Assembly: GCF_016862175.1 (NCBI RefSeq)
Contig: NZ_BOML01000035.1
Location: 1-64,000, forward strand
Length of the DNA stretch: 64,000 nt
From: Paractinoplanes durhamensis
GTDB lineage: Bacteria > Actinomycetota > Actinomycetes > Mycobacteriales > Micromonosporaceae
Direction of reading: 5' to 3'
Both the position numbers and the translations under genes were made by a program. Within the stretch, counting starts at the first letter, position 1, and each line of letters opens with the position of its first letter. Shown here piece by piece: positions 52,246 to 59,048 of this stretch. A model generated the notes under the pieces. It did no database searches. It was not told where the DNA came from and saw only the letters and a program-made list of their open reading frames with translations.

Positions 52246-52268
52246 CCAGCAGCGCGGCCACCAAGGTC

Positions 52269-52450
52269 CGGCGGGCGACGATTCCCGGCTACCCCGACCC
52301 GCCGGCGGGCGACGATTCCCGGCTACCGCGACCCGCCGGCAGCCGGGTTCGCCTCCGCACTCGGCATCCCGGCCACGCCGCCACCCGTAACGGCCGGCAT
52401 CGCCGCCGCACCCGGCATCCCGGCCACGCCGCCACCCGTGACGGCCGGAT
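52269..52450. repeat. Two kinds of direct repeats at the 3' end of the LacI gene
   Basis: A 34-bp unit beginning GGCGGGCGACGATTCCCGGC is repeated from about 52270 and 52304. A second unit containing GGCATCCCGGCCACGCCGCC is repeated at about 52362 and 52407. The LacI stop codon lies inside the first repeat pair. Confidence 0.75.
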
Positions 52451-53480
52451 TTGCCGTCGGGCCGGGCCTTCTGGTTGTGCCGCGCGCCGGTGACGTGCTG
52501 CGTGGGCGGGCCGTCGACTCGCGCACCACCAGCCGGACCGGCAGCACGAGAGGCTGGCCGCTGGGCCGGGCGCCCTGGGCCACCGCGATGCAGTTGCGCA
52601 CGCCGGTGAAGCCCATCCGGTAGAGCGGCGACGCGATCGTGGTCAACGGCGGCTCGACCAACTCGTCGAAGACGATGTTGTCGAAGCCGATCACGCTCAC
52701 CTGCTCCGGCACGCTCAGCCCGAGCTGTCGCAGGCCCTTGACGATGCCGATGGCCAGCTGGTCGTTGTAGGCCTGCACGGCCGTCGCGGCCTGCTCGGCG
52801 ACCCGCAGTGCGGCGTGCCGGCCGGCCAGCACGGTCGGCTCGTACGGGCCGATCCGGCGCACCTCCAGGCCCAGCTCGGCCGCCGCCTGCCGTAATGACC
52901 GCCAGCGCACCCCGTCCGACCAGCTGGTCTCCGGGCCGGCCACGTAGGTGATCCGGTCGTGCCCGAGGCCGGCCAGGTGCTCGGCCGCCCGGCGGATCCC
53001 CCGCTGCGCGTCGTTGAGCACGCAGGACGCCTCCGGCAGAATCCGGTTGAGCAGCACGATCGCCTTCTGCTTGGCCACCATCCGCAGCGCCGAGTCGGTC
53101 ATTCGCGAACTGGCGATCACCACCCCGTCGACCTGGGCCAGCTCGCGCTCGATCGTCTCCCGCTCCACCTTCGGCGATTCGTTGGTGTGCGACAGGATCA
53201 GCTGGCAGCCGGCTTCCCGCGCCGCCTCGTAGGCGCCCTTGATGATGTCGCCGTAGAACGGGTTGGTCACGTCCGCCACCACCAGCGCGATCGCGTTCTG
53301 GGTGACGTTGGCGGGCCGCAGCCGGGCCGCCGCGGTGCGGTAGCCGAGGACCTCGGCCGCCCGGAAGATCCGCTGGGCGGTCTCGGTGTTGACCCGCCCG
53401 GGCCGCGCATAGGCCCGCGACACGGTCGAGGCGGACACCTCCGCCACACGCGCCACGTCGTAGATCGTCGGGCGACCCAT
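52323..53480 (-). CDS. LacI-family transcriptional regulator with repeat-derived tail
   Basis: 385 aa from ATG 53480. HTH: RPTIYDVARVAEVSASTVSR (the usual ALN after this is AYA). Effector domain with VVADVTNPFYGDIIKGAYEA, LILSHTNESPKVERETIE, YNDQLAIGIVKGLRQLG and IGFDNIVFDELVEPPLTTI. After the normal end (LPVRLVVRESTA) comes a tail of about 55 residues with PAVTGGGVAGMP repeated. Convergent to the sugar operon, so the likely repressor of it. No ribosome site is obvious, and the -10-like TTAACA lies about 12 nt upstream. Confidence 0.88.
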   Translation of the reverse strand: MGRPTIYDVARVAEVSASTVSRAYARPGRVNTETAQRIFRAAEVLGYRTAAARLRPANVTQNAIALVVADVTNPFYGDIIKGAYEAAREAGCQLILSHTNESPKVERETIERELAQVDGVVIASSRMTDSALRMVAKQKAIVLLNRILPEASCVLNDAQRGIRRAAEHLAGLGHDRITYVAGPETSWSDGVRWRSLRQAAAELGLEVRRIGPYEPTVLAGRHAALRVAEQAATAVQAYNDQLAIGIVKGLRQLGLSVPEQVSVIGFDNIVFDELVEPPLTTIASPLYRMGFTGVRNCIAVAQGARPSGQPLVLPVRLVVRESTARPRSTSPARGTTRRPGPTANPAVTGGGVAGMPGAAAMPAVTGGGVAGMPSAEANPAAGGSR

Positions 53481-53493
53481 ATCAAGGATGTTA

Positions 53494-53511
53494 AATGCGT
53501 AACCACGCATT
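53494..53511. promoter_or_regulatory. Operator candidate in the LacI promoter
   Basis: AATGCGT-AACC-ACGCATT, perfect 7-bp arms, 14 nt from the LacI start and overlapping its presumed -10. A partial relative (TTGCGTGG..CCGCAT type) occurs at about 45269-45283 before the sugar operon. Confidence 0.5.
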
Positions 53512-53559
53512 CGCTGCCCGCGCGCCGCTCTCCCGCGAACGGCGGTTAACCTACGAGTA

Positions 53560-53642
53560 CGGCGGTGGGGCCCGCCGACCCCCAGGGGTGAACCGCATCG
53601 ATGCCAACGGTCCCTGCCAGTCAACCCTGGTAGGGAGATGCG
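53560..53642 (+). promoter_or_regulatory. Structured leader of the crcB pair, ribosome site in a hairpin
   Basis: Hairpin 1: CGGCG-GTGGGGCC-CGCCG (53560-53577). Loop bases GGGGCC can pair with GGTCCC (53609-53614). Hairpin 2: TCCCTGCCAG (53611-53620) with CTGGTAGGGA (53627-53636), which hides the AGGGAG ribosome site (53632-53637). The two pairings share bases and exclude each other, as in a riboswitch. The first hairpin and loop pairing resemble the fluoride aptamer, but the conserved core (loop A, UGAUG placement) is only partly matched. Confidence 0.45.
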
Positions 53643-54074
53643 ATGGATCCCGATGTCGATCTGCATGTGCCGGCGCAGCGCCGGGAGCTGGACCTTGCGG
53701 TTCTCGCGGCGATCTCGGCCGGTGGCGTTCTCGGGGCGCTCGCCCGCTACGGCGTCGCGGCGGCCTGGCCGCATCCGGCCGGCGGCTTCCCCTGGTCGAC
53801 GCTGCTGATCAACGTGTCGGGCTGTTTCCTGATCGGCGTCCTCATGGTGATCGTGACCCGGGTGACGCCGCAGCAGCGGCTGCTGCGGCCGTTCGCCGGC
53901 GTCGGCGTCCTCGGCGGCTACACGACCTTCTCCACCTACATCGTCGACATCTACAGGACGACACCGTGGGCCGCGCTGGCCTACCTCGGCATCACGCTGG
54001 TCGGGGCGATGACCGCGGTCTGGGCCGGCGCCGAGCTGGCGGACCGAGCGACGAACCGGCTGGTGAAGCGATGA
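53643..54074 (+). CDS. crcB: Fluoride channel subunit CrcB/Fluc (first)
   Basis: 143 aa, four TM helices after a hydrophilic N-terminus of about 20 residues. Fluc motifs: GGVLGALARYG, STLLINVSGCFLIG and GVLGGYTTFSTYIVD (central TM3 break with TTFST). Exports fluoride as part of a dual-topology dimer. ATGA overlap with the second crcB gene indicates a heterodimer, as in many Gram-positive bacteria. Confidence 0.92.
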   Translation: MDPDVDLHVPAQRRELDLAVLAAISAGGVLGALARYGVAAAWPHPAGGFPWSTLLINVSGCFLIGVLMVIVTRVTPQQRLLRPFAGVGVLGGYTTFSTYIVDIYRTTPWAALAYLGITLVGAMTAVWAGAELADRATNRLVKR

Positions 54075-54430
54075 CCCTGCTGCTGGTGGCGATCGGCGCC
54101 GCGATCGGCGCGCCGCTGCGTTATCTCACCGATCGGGCGGTCCAGCGGCGGCACGAGTCGGCGTTCCCGTGGGGCACGATGACCGTCAACGTGGTGGGCT
54201 CGTTCGTGCTCGGCCTACTCACGGCCATTCCGGCCGACCCGGCCTTCACCGCGCTGCTGGGCACCGGCTTCTGCGGCGCGCTCACCACGTATTCGACGTT
54301 CAGCTACGAGACCCTGCGGCTGACCCAGGACGGCAACCGCTTCCACGCGGCCGCCAACGTCATCGTCTCGGTGGTGGCCGGGCTCGGCGCCGCCGCGATC
54401 GGGCTGATCCTGGGGCGGGCGGTCAGCTGA
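54071..54430 (+). CDS. crcB: Fluoride channel subunit CrcB/Fluc (second)
   Basis: 119 aa, four TM helices. AIGAPLRYLTDRAVQ, GTMTVNVVGSFVLG, GFCGALTTYSTFSYET. Expected to face opposite to the first subunit and to pair with it. Start overlaps the preceding stop by four bases. Confidence 0.92.
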   Translation: MTLLLVAIGAAIGAPLRYLTDRAVQRRHESAFPWGTMTVNVVGSFVLGLLTAIPADPAFTALLGTGFCGALTTYSTFSYETLRLTQDGNRFHAAANVIVSVVAGLGAAAIGLILGRAVS

Positions 54431-54505
54431 ACGGAAGATGGACGCGTGGTGAACGACACAGGCTGAGAACAGCTGGTTCACAGACGCCCCAGGCGTAATG
54501 GGGCG

Positions 54506-55072
54506 GTGAGTCAATTCCTGGCCGTCGTGGTCGATATCGTCGCCATCGCCCTGCTGACCTTCGGCATCTACTTCCCCCGGCATCACCGGCGCGATCTGGT
54601 CACCGCGTTCCTCGGGGTCAACATCGGCGTGCTGGCCACCGCGATGGTGCTCGGCTCGTCGACCGTCGGTGCCGGGCTCGGACTCGGGCTCTTCGGCGTG
54701 CTGTCGATCATCCGGCTGCGGTCCAACGAGATCGCCCAGCACGAGGTGGCGTACTACTTCGCCGCGCTCGCGCTCGGCCTGCTGGCCGGCCTCGGCGCCG
54801 AGGTGAACCCGATGATTGCCGGCCTGATGGTGCTGATCATCGCGGCGCTCTGGGTGGGCGACCACCCGCGGCTGTTCCAGCGCTACCGGCAACGGACAGT
54901 CACGCTCGATGCCGCCTACCTCGACGACGATGCGCTGCGTGAGCACCTGGAGATGCTCCTCAAGGGCCGGATCGTCAACCTCTCGGTGCGCAGCGTCGAC
55001 CTGGTCAACGACACCACCGTGGTCGACGTCCGATATGTCCAGACCGGCGTGCGCGAGACGGTGCCGGCATGA
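54506..55072 (+). CDS. DUF4956 membrane protein
   Basis: 188 aa, GTG start. About four TM helices in the first 115 residues (FLAVVVDIVAIALLTFGIYF; GLGLFGVLSIIRLRSNEIAQ; ALGLLAGLGAEVNPMIAGLM) and a cytosolic C-terminal domain (LLKGRIVNLSVRSVDLVNDT). DUF4956 proteins regularly accompany VTC-domain polymerases. ATGA overlap with the VTC gene supports a complex. Confidence 0.85.
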   Translation: MSQFLAVVVDIVAIALLTFGIYFPRHHRRDLVTAFLGVNIGVLATAMVLGSSTVGAGLGLGLFGVLSIIRLRSNEIAQHEVAYYFAALALGLLAGLGAEVNPMIAGLMVLIIAALWVGDHPRLFQRYRQRTVTLDAAYLDDDALREHLEMLLKGRIVNLSVRSVDLVNDTTVVDVRYVQTGVRETVPA

Positions 55073-55836
55073 TCACCACGGACCTGGTGGCCGGCCTAGC
55101 CCCGATCGGCCTCGACGAGCTCGTCGAGCGGGCGAGCCTGCTGACCCGCATCGACCGGAAATACCTGCTGCCGGCCAGCTCACTCCCGGTGATCCTGGGC
55201 GGGTTACCGCGCGACGCGAGCGTCCTCGAGATCGGCGGAAGCCGTCACTTCGCGTACCGATCCGAGTATTTCGACACGCCCGGCCTGGACAGCTACCTGA
55301 CCACCGCGCAGCGGCGACGCCGCCGCTTCAAGCTGCGTATCCGCAGCTATCTCGACTCCGACCTGCATCTCCTGGAGATCAAGACGCGGGGCGCGCGCGG
55401 AGCGACGGTCAAGCATCGATTTCCGTACGCCGGGGACGGCGTCACGCTTTCCACGGAGATGCTCGATCACGCCGTACGCTCCCTGAAAGCCTCTCGGGTC
55501 ACCTTGCGTGACCCTCGCTTCGAAGCCGTGATCACCACCCGCTTCGAGCGCATCACCCTGCTCCTGCCGTCGACCGGCAGCCGGGCGACGATCGACCGCG
55601 ACCTGACCTGGACCCTCCCGGACGGCAGCTCGCTGCACCTGCCGGACCGGGTGATCGTCGAGACGAAGTCGCCGCGCGGCGCGTCCCCGCTGGACCGGCT
55701 GCTCTGGTCGTTGTCGCACCGGCCGTGCCCGATCTCCAAGTACGCCACCGGGATGGCCGCGCTGCGCCCCGAACTGCCGGACAACCGGTGGCACCGCATC
55801 CTGCGTCAGCATTTCGCCCTTTCGGAAGCGAGTTGA
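55069..55836 (+). CDS. VTC-domain protein, probable polyphosphate polymerase
   Basis: 255 aa. VTC tunnel domain: RIDRKYLLP, FAYRSEYFDTPGLDSYL, RRRRFKLRIRSYLDSDLHLLEIKTR, RFEAV-type strand with TTRFERITLLLP, VIVETKSPRGASPLDRLL, ISKYATGM. The alternating basic residues and the EIKTR and ETKS acidic/basic pairs match the polyP-synthesising site of yeast Vtc4. No TM, so it works at the membrane through DUF4956. Polymerising ATP phosphate into polyP is the family expectation, not shown here. Confidence 0.85.
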   Translation: MITTDLVAGLAPIGLDELVERASLLTRIDRKYLLPASSLPVILGGLPRDASVLEIGGSRHFAYRSEYFDTPGLDSYLTTAQRRRRRFKLRIRSYLDSDLHLLEIKTRGARGATVKHRFPYAGDGVTLSTEMLDHAVRSLKASRVTLRDPRFEAVITTRFERITLLLPSTGSRATIDRDLTWTLPDGSSLHLPDRVIVETKSPRGASPLDRLLWSLSHRPCPISKYATGMAALRPELPDNRWHRILRQHFALSEAS

Positions 55837-55838
55837 TC

Positions 55839-57614
55839 ATGAAAAGGCGTCTCGGTACCGCGGTCTTCTCGGCGGCCCTCGCCGCCGCCGTCCTGGCCGG
55901 CTGCTCCTCCTCCAGCGACTCCTCGGCCACCAGCACGGCCACGTCGAGCACCGCCGCCGTCGCCGTGCAGAGCGCGAAGGACGTTCTCGCCGCCGACCAG
56001 GAGGTCCATTCCGCCGCTACCACCGGTGATGCGGTCACCATCACGCTCAGCGGCACCTCCGCGTCCACGTCGGCGACCGCCGGGGTGAAGATCGACCGCT
56101 CGACGGTGACCATCTCCGCGGCCGGCACCTACCGGATCTCCGGGACGCTCAGCGACGGGCAGATCGTCGTGACCGCGGCCGACGCCACCGTGGTGCTCAT
56201 CCTCGACGGCGCGCACATCACCAGCTCCACCACCGCCGCGATCGGCGCCACCGAGGTCGACCAGCTCGACGTCGTCCTCGCCGACGGCAGCACCAACACC
56301 CTGACCGACGCCACGTCGTACGCCGAGGACGCCGACGTGAACGCGGCCCTGTTCAGCGCGGGCGACCTGACCATCTCCGGGGCCGGCGCGCTGACCGTCA
56401 ACGGCCGCGGCAACGACGCGATCAGCAGCAAGGACGGCCTGCTCGTCACGGCCGGCACGATCACCGTGGTGGCCAAGGACGACGGGCTGCGCGGCAAGGA
56501 CTACCTCGTGATCACCGGCGGGTCGATCACGGTCTCGGCCGGCGGCGACGGGCTCAAGGCCGACAACGAGGACGACGCCGACGCCGGGTACATCGCGATC
56601 TCCGGCGGCACGATCAAGGTCACCGCGGGCGGGGACGGCGCCGACGCCGCCACCGACCTGGTGCTGACCGGCGGGACCGTCGAGGTCACCGCGGGCGGCG
56701 GCAGCGGCAACTCGCCCACCGACGACACGTCCACCAAGGGCCTCAAGTCCGGGGTGATCACCGTCCTGGAGGGCGGCACGGCCACCGTGGACGCCGCCGA
56801 CGACGCGGTGCACAGCGACGGCGTGGTCCGGCTCAGCGGGGTGAAGCTGACCGCGGCCGGCGGCGACGACGGCGTGCACGCCGACCAGACCCTGCAGATC
56901 GACGACGGCACGGTCACCGTGACCAAGTCGAACGAGGGCATCGAGGCCGCCGACATCCTGGTCAACGGCGGCACCACGTCGATCACGTCCAGCGACGACG
57001 GCCTGAACGCGGCCGGCGGTTCCACCTCCTCCTCGGATCAGGGCGGCGGAAACCAAGGCCCCGGTGGCGGCGGCGAGGAGGTCGGTGACTTCACCGCCAC
57101 CATCGCCGGCGGGACGCTGATCATCAACGCCGAGGGGGACGGCCTCGACTCGAACGGTACGGCCACGATCAGCGGCGGCACCGTCGTCGTGAACGGCCCG
57201 ACCAACGGCGGCAACGGCGCGCTCGACGTCAACGGCAGCTTCACCATCAGCGGTGGCGTGCTGGTCGCGGCCGGCTCGTCCGGCATGGCGGTCGCGCCCG
57301 GCACCGACTCGACCCAGGGCTGGCTGTCGGCCACGCTCGACGCGACCGTCCCGGCCGGCACCACCCTGCAGATCACCGACAGCGACGGCAAGATCCTGGC
57401 CACGTTCGTGACCAGCAAGGACATCCAGAACATCGTCTACTCGTCGTCGTCGATCAAGTCCGGTTCGACGTACGACGTGTACTCCGGCGGCACCGCGTCC
57501 GGCAGCAGCACCGGTGGCCTGGCCGCCGGCGGCAAACTCGGCTCGGCGACGAAGCTGACCACGGTGACGGCCGGCGAGGCCCCGGCCGGCGGCGGTTTCG
57601 GCCGGGGACGGTGA
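55839..57614 (+). CDS. Carbohydrate-binding domain (Cthe_2159/DUF4353) lipoprotein
   Basis: 591 aa. Lipobox LAGC and Ser/Thr linker, then a long right-handed beta-helix made of repeated GGTxxVxAGGDG and DGL turns (ISGGTIKVTAGGDGAD, TGGTVEVTAGGG, DDGVHADQTLQIDDG). A Ser/Gly insertion lies near residue 395 and a Gly/Arg tail ends the protein. Family relatives bind acidic polysaccharide such as polygalacturonate and calcium. Third gene of the DUF4956-VTC operon, acting outside the membrane. Asp-rich turns may bind metal. Confidence 0.85.
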   Translation: MKRRLGTAVFSAALAAAVLAGCSSSSDSSATSTATSSTAAVAVQSAKDVLAADQEVHSAATTGDAVTITLSGTSASTSATAGVKIDRSTVTISAAGTYRISGTLSDGQIVVTAADATVVLILDGAHITSSTTAAIGATEVDQLDVVLADGSTNTLTDATSYAEDADVNAALFSAGDLTISGAGALTVNGRGNDAISSKDGLLVTAGTITVVAKDDGLRGKDYLVITGGSITVSAGGDGLKADNEDDADAGYIAISGGTIKVTAGGDGADAATDLVLTGGTVEVTAGGGSGNSPTDDTSTKGLKSGVITVLEGGTATVDAADDAVHSDGVVRLSGVKLTAAGGDDGVHADQTLQIDDGTVTVTKSNEGIEAADILVNGGTTSITSSDDGLNAAGGSTSSSDQGGGNQGPGGGGEEVGDFTATIAGGTLIINAEGDGLDSNGTATISGGTVVVNGPTNGGNGALDVNGSFTISGGVLVAAGSSGMAVAPGTDSTQGWLSATLDATVPAGTTLQITDSDGKILATFVTSKDIQNIVYSSSSIKSGSTYDVYSGGTASGSSTGGLAAGGKLGSATKLTTVTAGEAPAGGGFGRGR

Positions 57615-57701
57615 GTCCTTCGGCCCTATTGAGGCCCACTTCTGGCAGCGATCATCGAAGTGAGCCCGGAAACGGGCCGGGCGATCTCGCAAGGAGGGGC
57701 C

Positions 57702-58010
57702 ATGGAACGCGACGAGCTGGTCATTCACCCTCAGGTGCACACCCACGGCACGGTTCCGACGGACGCAGCTGAGTACGCCGTCGGCAAGCTGACCGCCGCG
57801 CTGCACCACGCGCCCGCGCCGGTCTTGCGCGCGGAGCTGACCCTCGAAGCGGAAGCCCCCGGCGACCGCGTGGACGCGCACGTCGACGTGAACGGCGCCG
57901 GTGTTCACGTGCACGCGGTCGGCGAGACGTTCCAGGAAGCGACCGACCTGATGCAGGACAGGCTGCGGTCGCGACTGCGCCGGATACGTCGCCGCCCCTC
58001 ACGGCGATGA
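57702..58010 (+). CDS. S30AE/HPF-like ribosome hibernation factor, short form
   Basis: 102 aa; AAGGAGGGGCC before the ATG is the strongest ribosome site in this region. Single S30AE-type domain: VIHPQVHTHGTVPTDAAEYAVGKL, RAELTLEAEAPGDRVDAHVDV, VHVHAVGETFQEATDLMQDRLRSRLR, ending in an Arg-rich tail. Lacks the C-terminal dimerising domain of long HPF. Binding at the ribosomal decoding site is the family role. ATGA overlap with the next gene. Confidence 0.75.
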   Translation: MERDELVIHPQVHTHGTVPTDAAEYAVGKLTAALHHAPAPVLRAELTLEAEAPGDRVDAHVDVNGAGVHVHAVGETFQEATDLMQDRLRSRLRRIRRRPSRR

Positions 58011-58417
58011 CGGCGCGAAAGGCGGTGACCGCCGGGGTCCTCTCGTTCCTCGGCGTCACCGCCGTCGGGGGCGGGGTGGCGATCCTGGTGGGCGCCACCC
58101 CACCTTCGTCGTGGCTCGACAACGTGCCACTGATCTCCGGATGGACGATCCCCGGCCTGGTCCTGGCGCTCGGCTTCGGCGCCGGGTCGCTGCTGGTCAC
58201 CTGGGGTGTGCTGCGCGGTCTCCGGTGGTCGCGCGCCGCCGTCCTGCTGGACGGCCTCGGCCTGGTCGTCTGGATCGCCCTGGAGATCGCCTATCTCCCG
58301 CAGACGTCCTGGCTGCAATGGCTGTACGCGGCAGCCGGGCTCGCCCTGCTGCTCCTGGCAGCGGTTCCGAACAGGCTCGCAGCGTTACCGAACAGGAGAG
58401 AGCCATGCCGTCGCTGA
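58007..58417 (+). CDS. Small four-helix membrane protein
   Basis: 136 aa; four TM segments (GVLSFLGVTAVGGGVAILVG; WTIPGLVLALGFGAGSLLV; AVLLDGLGLVVWIALEIAYL; WLQWLYAAAGLALLLLAAV). Not recognised. Overlaps both neighbours, so it is translated with the HPF-like and cyclic-nucleotide-binding proteins. Confidence 0.75.
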   Translation: MTARKAVTAGVLSFLGVTAVGGGVAILVGATPPSSWLDNVPLISGWTIPGLVLALGFGAGSLLVTWGVLRGLRWSRAAVLLDGLGLVVWIALEIAYLPQTSWLQWLYAAAGLALLLLAAVPNRLAALPNRREPCRR

Positions 58418-58881
58418 GTGTCTTCGACCTGCTGGCCGTGCACGACTTCGTCGCCGACCTGCCGGGTGACTGGATTCACCGGCTCGCCGCGTGCGGTCAT
58501 CCCGTCTACTACGGAGCCGGCCACCGCCTGTTCCGCGAGGATGGCACCGCCGACCGGTTCTGGCTGCTGCACAAGGGCGAGGTGGCGATCGACTTCTACG
58601 TGCCGGGCCGCGGCGACATCGTGATCGAGAAGGTCGGGCCGCGTACGCTGATCGGCTGGTCCTGGCTGAACGTCCCGTACCGCTGGCAGTTCGGCGCGGT
58701 CGTCGCCGAGGACATCCGGGCGGTCGAGTTCGACGCGGCCGCGGTCCGCAACCTGATCAACGAGGATCCCGAGTTCGGCCGCGAGCTGACCACCCGCATC
58801 CTGCGGGTGACCGCCGAACGCCTGCAGGCGTCCCGGCACCGCCTGGTCGAGCTGTACGCCTACCCCACGGTGAGTCCCTGA
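58405..58881 (+). CDS. Stand-alone cyclic-nucleotide-binding (CRP-like effector) domain protein
   Basis: 158 aa. cNMP-binding beta-roll: LAACGHPVYYGAGHRLFRE, RFWLLHKGEVAID, VIEKVGPRTLIGWSWL, AVEFDAAAVRNLI. No DNA-binding HTH, so it is a sensor or scaffold rather than a regulator. GGAGAGAGCC upstream of ATG 58405. Similar proteins accompany universal stress proteins in actinomycete dormancy gene sets. Confidence 0.82.
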   Translation: MPSLSVFDLLAVHDFVADLPGDWIHRLAACGHPVYYGAGHRLFREDGTADRFWLLHKGEVAIDFYVPGRGDIVIEKVGPRTLIGWSWLNVPYRWQFGAVVAEDIRAVEFDAAAVRNLINEDPEFGRELTTRILRVTAERLQASRHRLVELYAYPTVSP

Positions 58882-58886
58882 CCGGA

Positions 58887-58944
58887 TATTCTGCTTCGCA
58901 TGCATGTGGGCATCGCTCTGCTGAAGCCGTGGTCCAGCCGCTGA
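58887..58944 (+). CDS. Leader peptide of the ABC-F gene (14 codons), with leaderless promoter
   Basis: ATG 58900 to TGA 58942-58944 encodes MHVGIALLKPWSSR. A -10-like TATTCT at 58887-58892 would start RNA at or next to the ATG, so it is probably leaderless; the -35 is poor, as with activator-dependent (WhiB7-type) promoters. The stop codon lies in the loop of the following terminator hairpin. Its position before a ribosome-protection ATPase is that of a drug-sensing stalling peptide. Confidence 0.6.
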
Positions 58945-58973
58945 CGGCGGCCGGACCACTCTTCTGATCTGTT
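58929..58973 (+). terminator. Attenuator hairpin before the ABC-F gene
   Basis: 13-bp stem GTGGTCCAGCCGC (58929-58941) with GCGGCCGGACCAC (58947-58959), one A-C mismatch, 5-nt loop, then a T-rich tail TCTTCTGATCTGTT. The left arm is the last codons of the leader peptide, so a ribosome stalled there would block the terminator. A second hairpin, GCCGGGC/GCCCGGC, lies at 58993-59019. Confidence 0.65.
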
Positions 58974-59048
58974 CCGCCGTCCTGGCGTTCCGGCCGGGCG
59001 GTGATCGACGCTGCCCGGCTCCCATGACGAGCCGAGAGCAGAAACCCC

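Noticed and set aside
52242..52493. 83-codon frame starting in the ATGA of the last isomerase gene
   Set aside because: It runs antisense to the LacI gene through the direct repeats and is built of repeated RHPGHAATR units; no fold. The overlap with the stop is probably chance, though it mimics coupling.
53560..53642. Firm call of a standard fluoride riboswitch before crcB
   Set aside because: Loop A and the UGAUG element of the consensus are not in place, so I list it only as a structured leader and a hypothesis.
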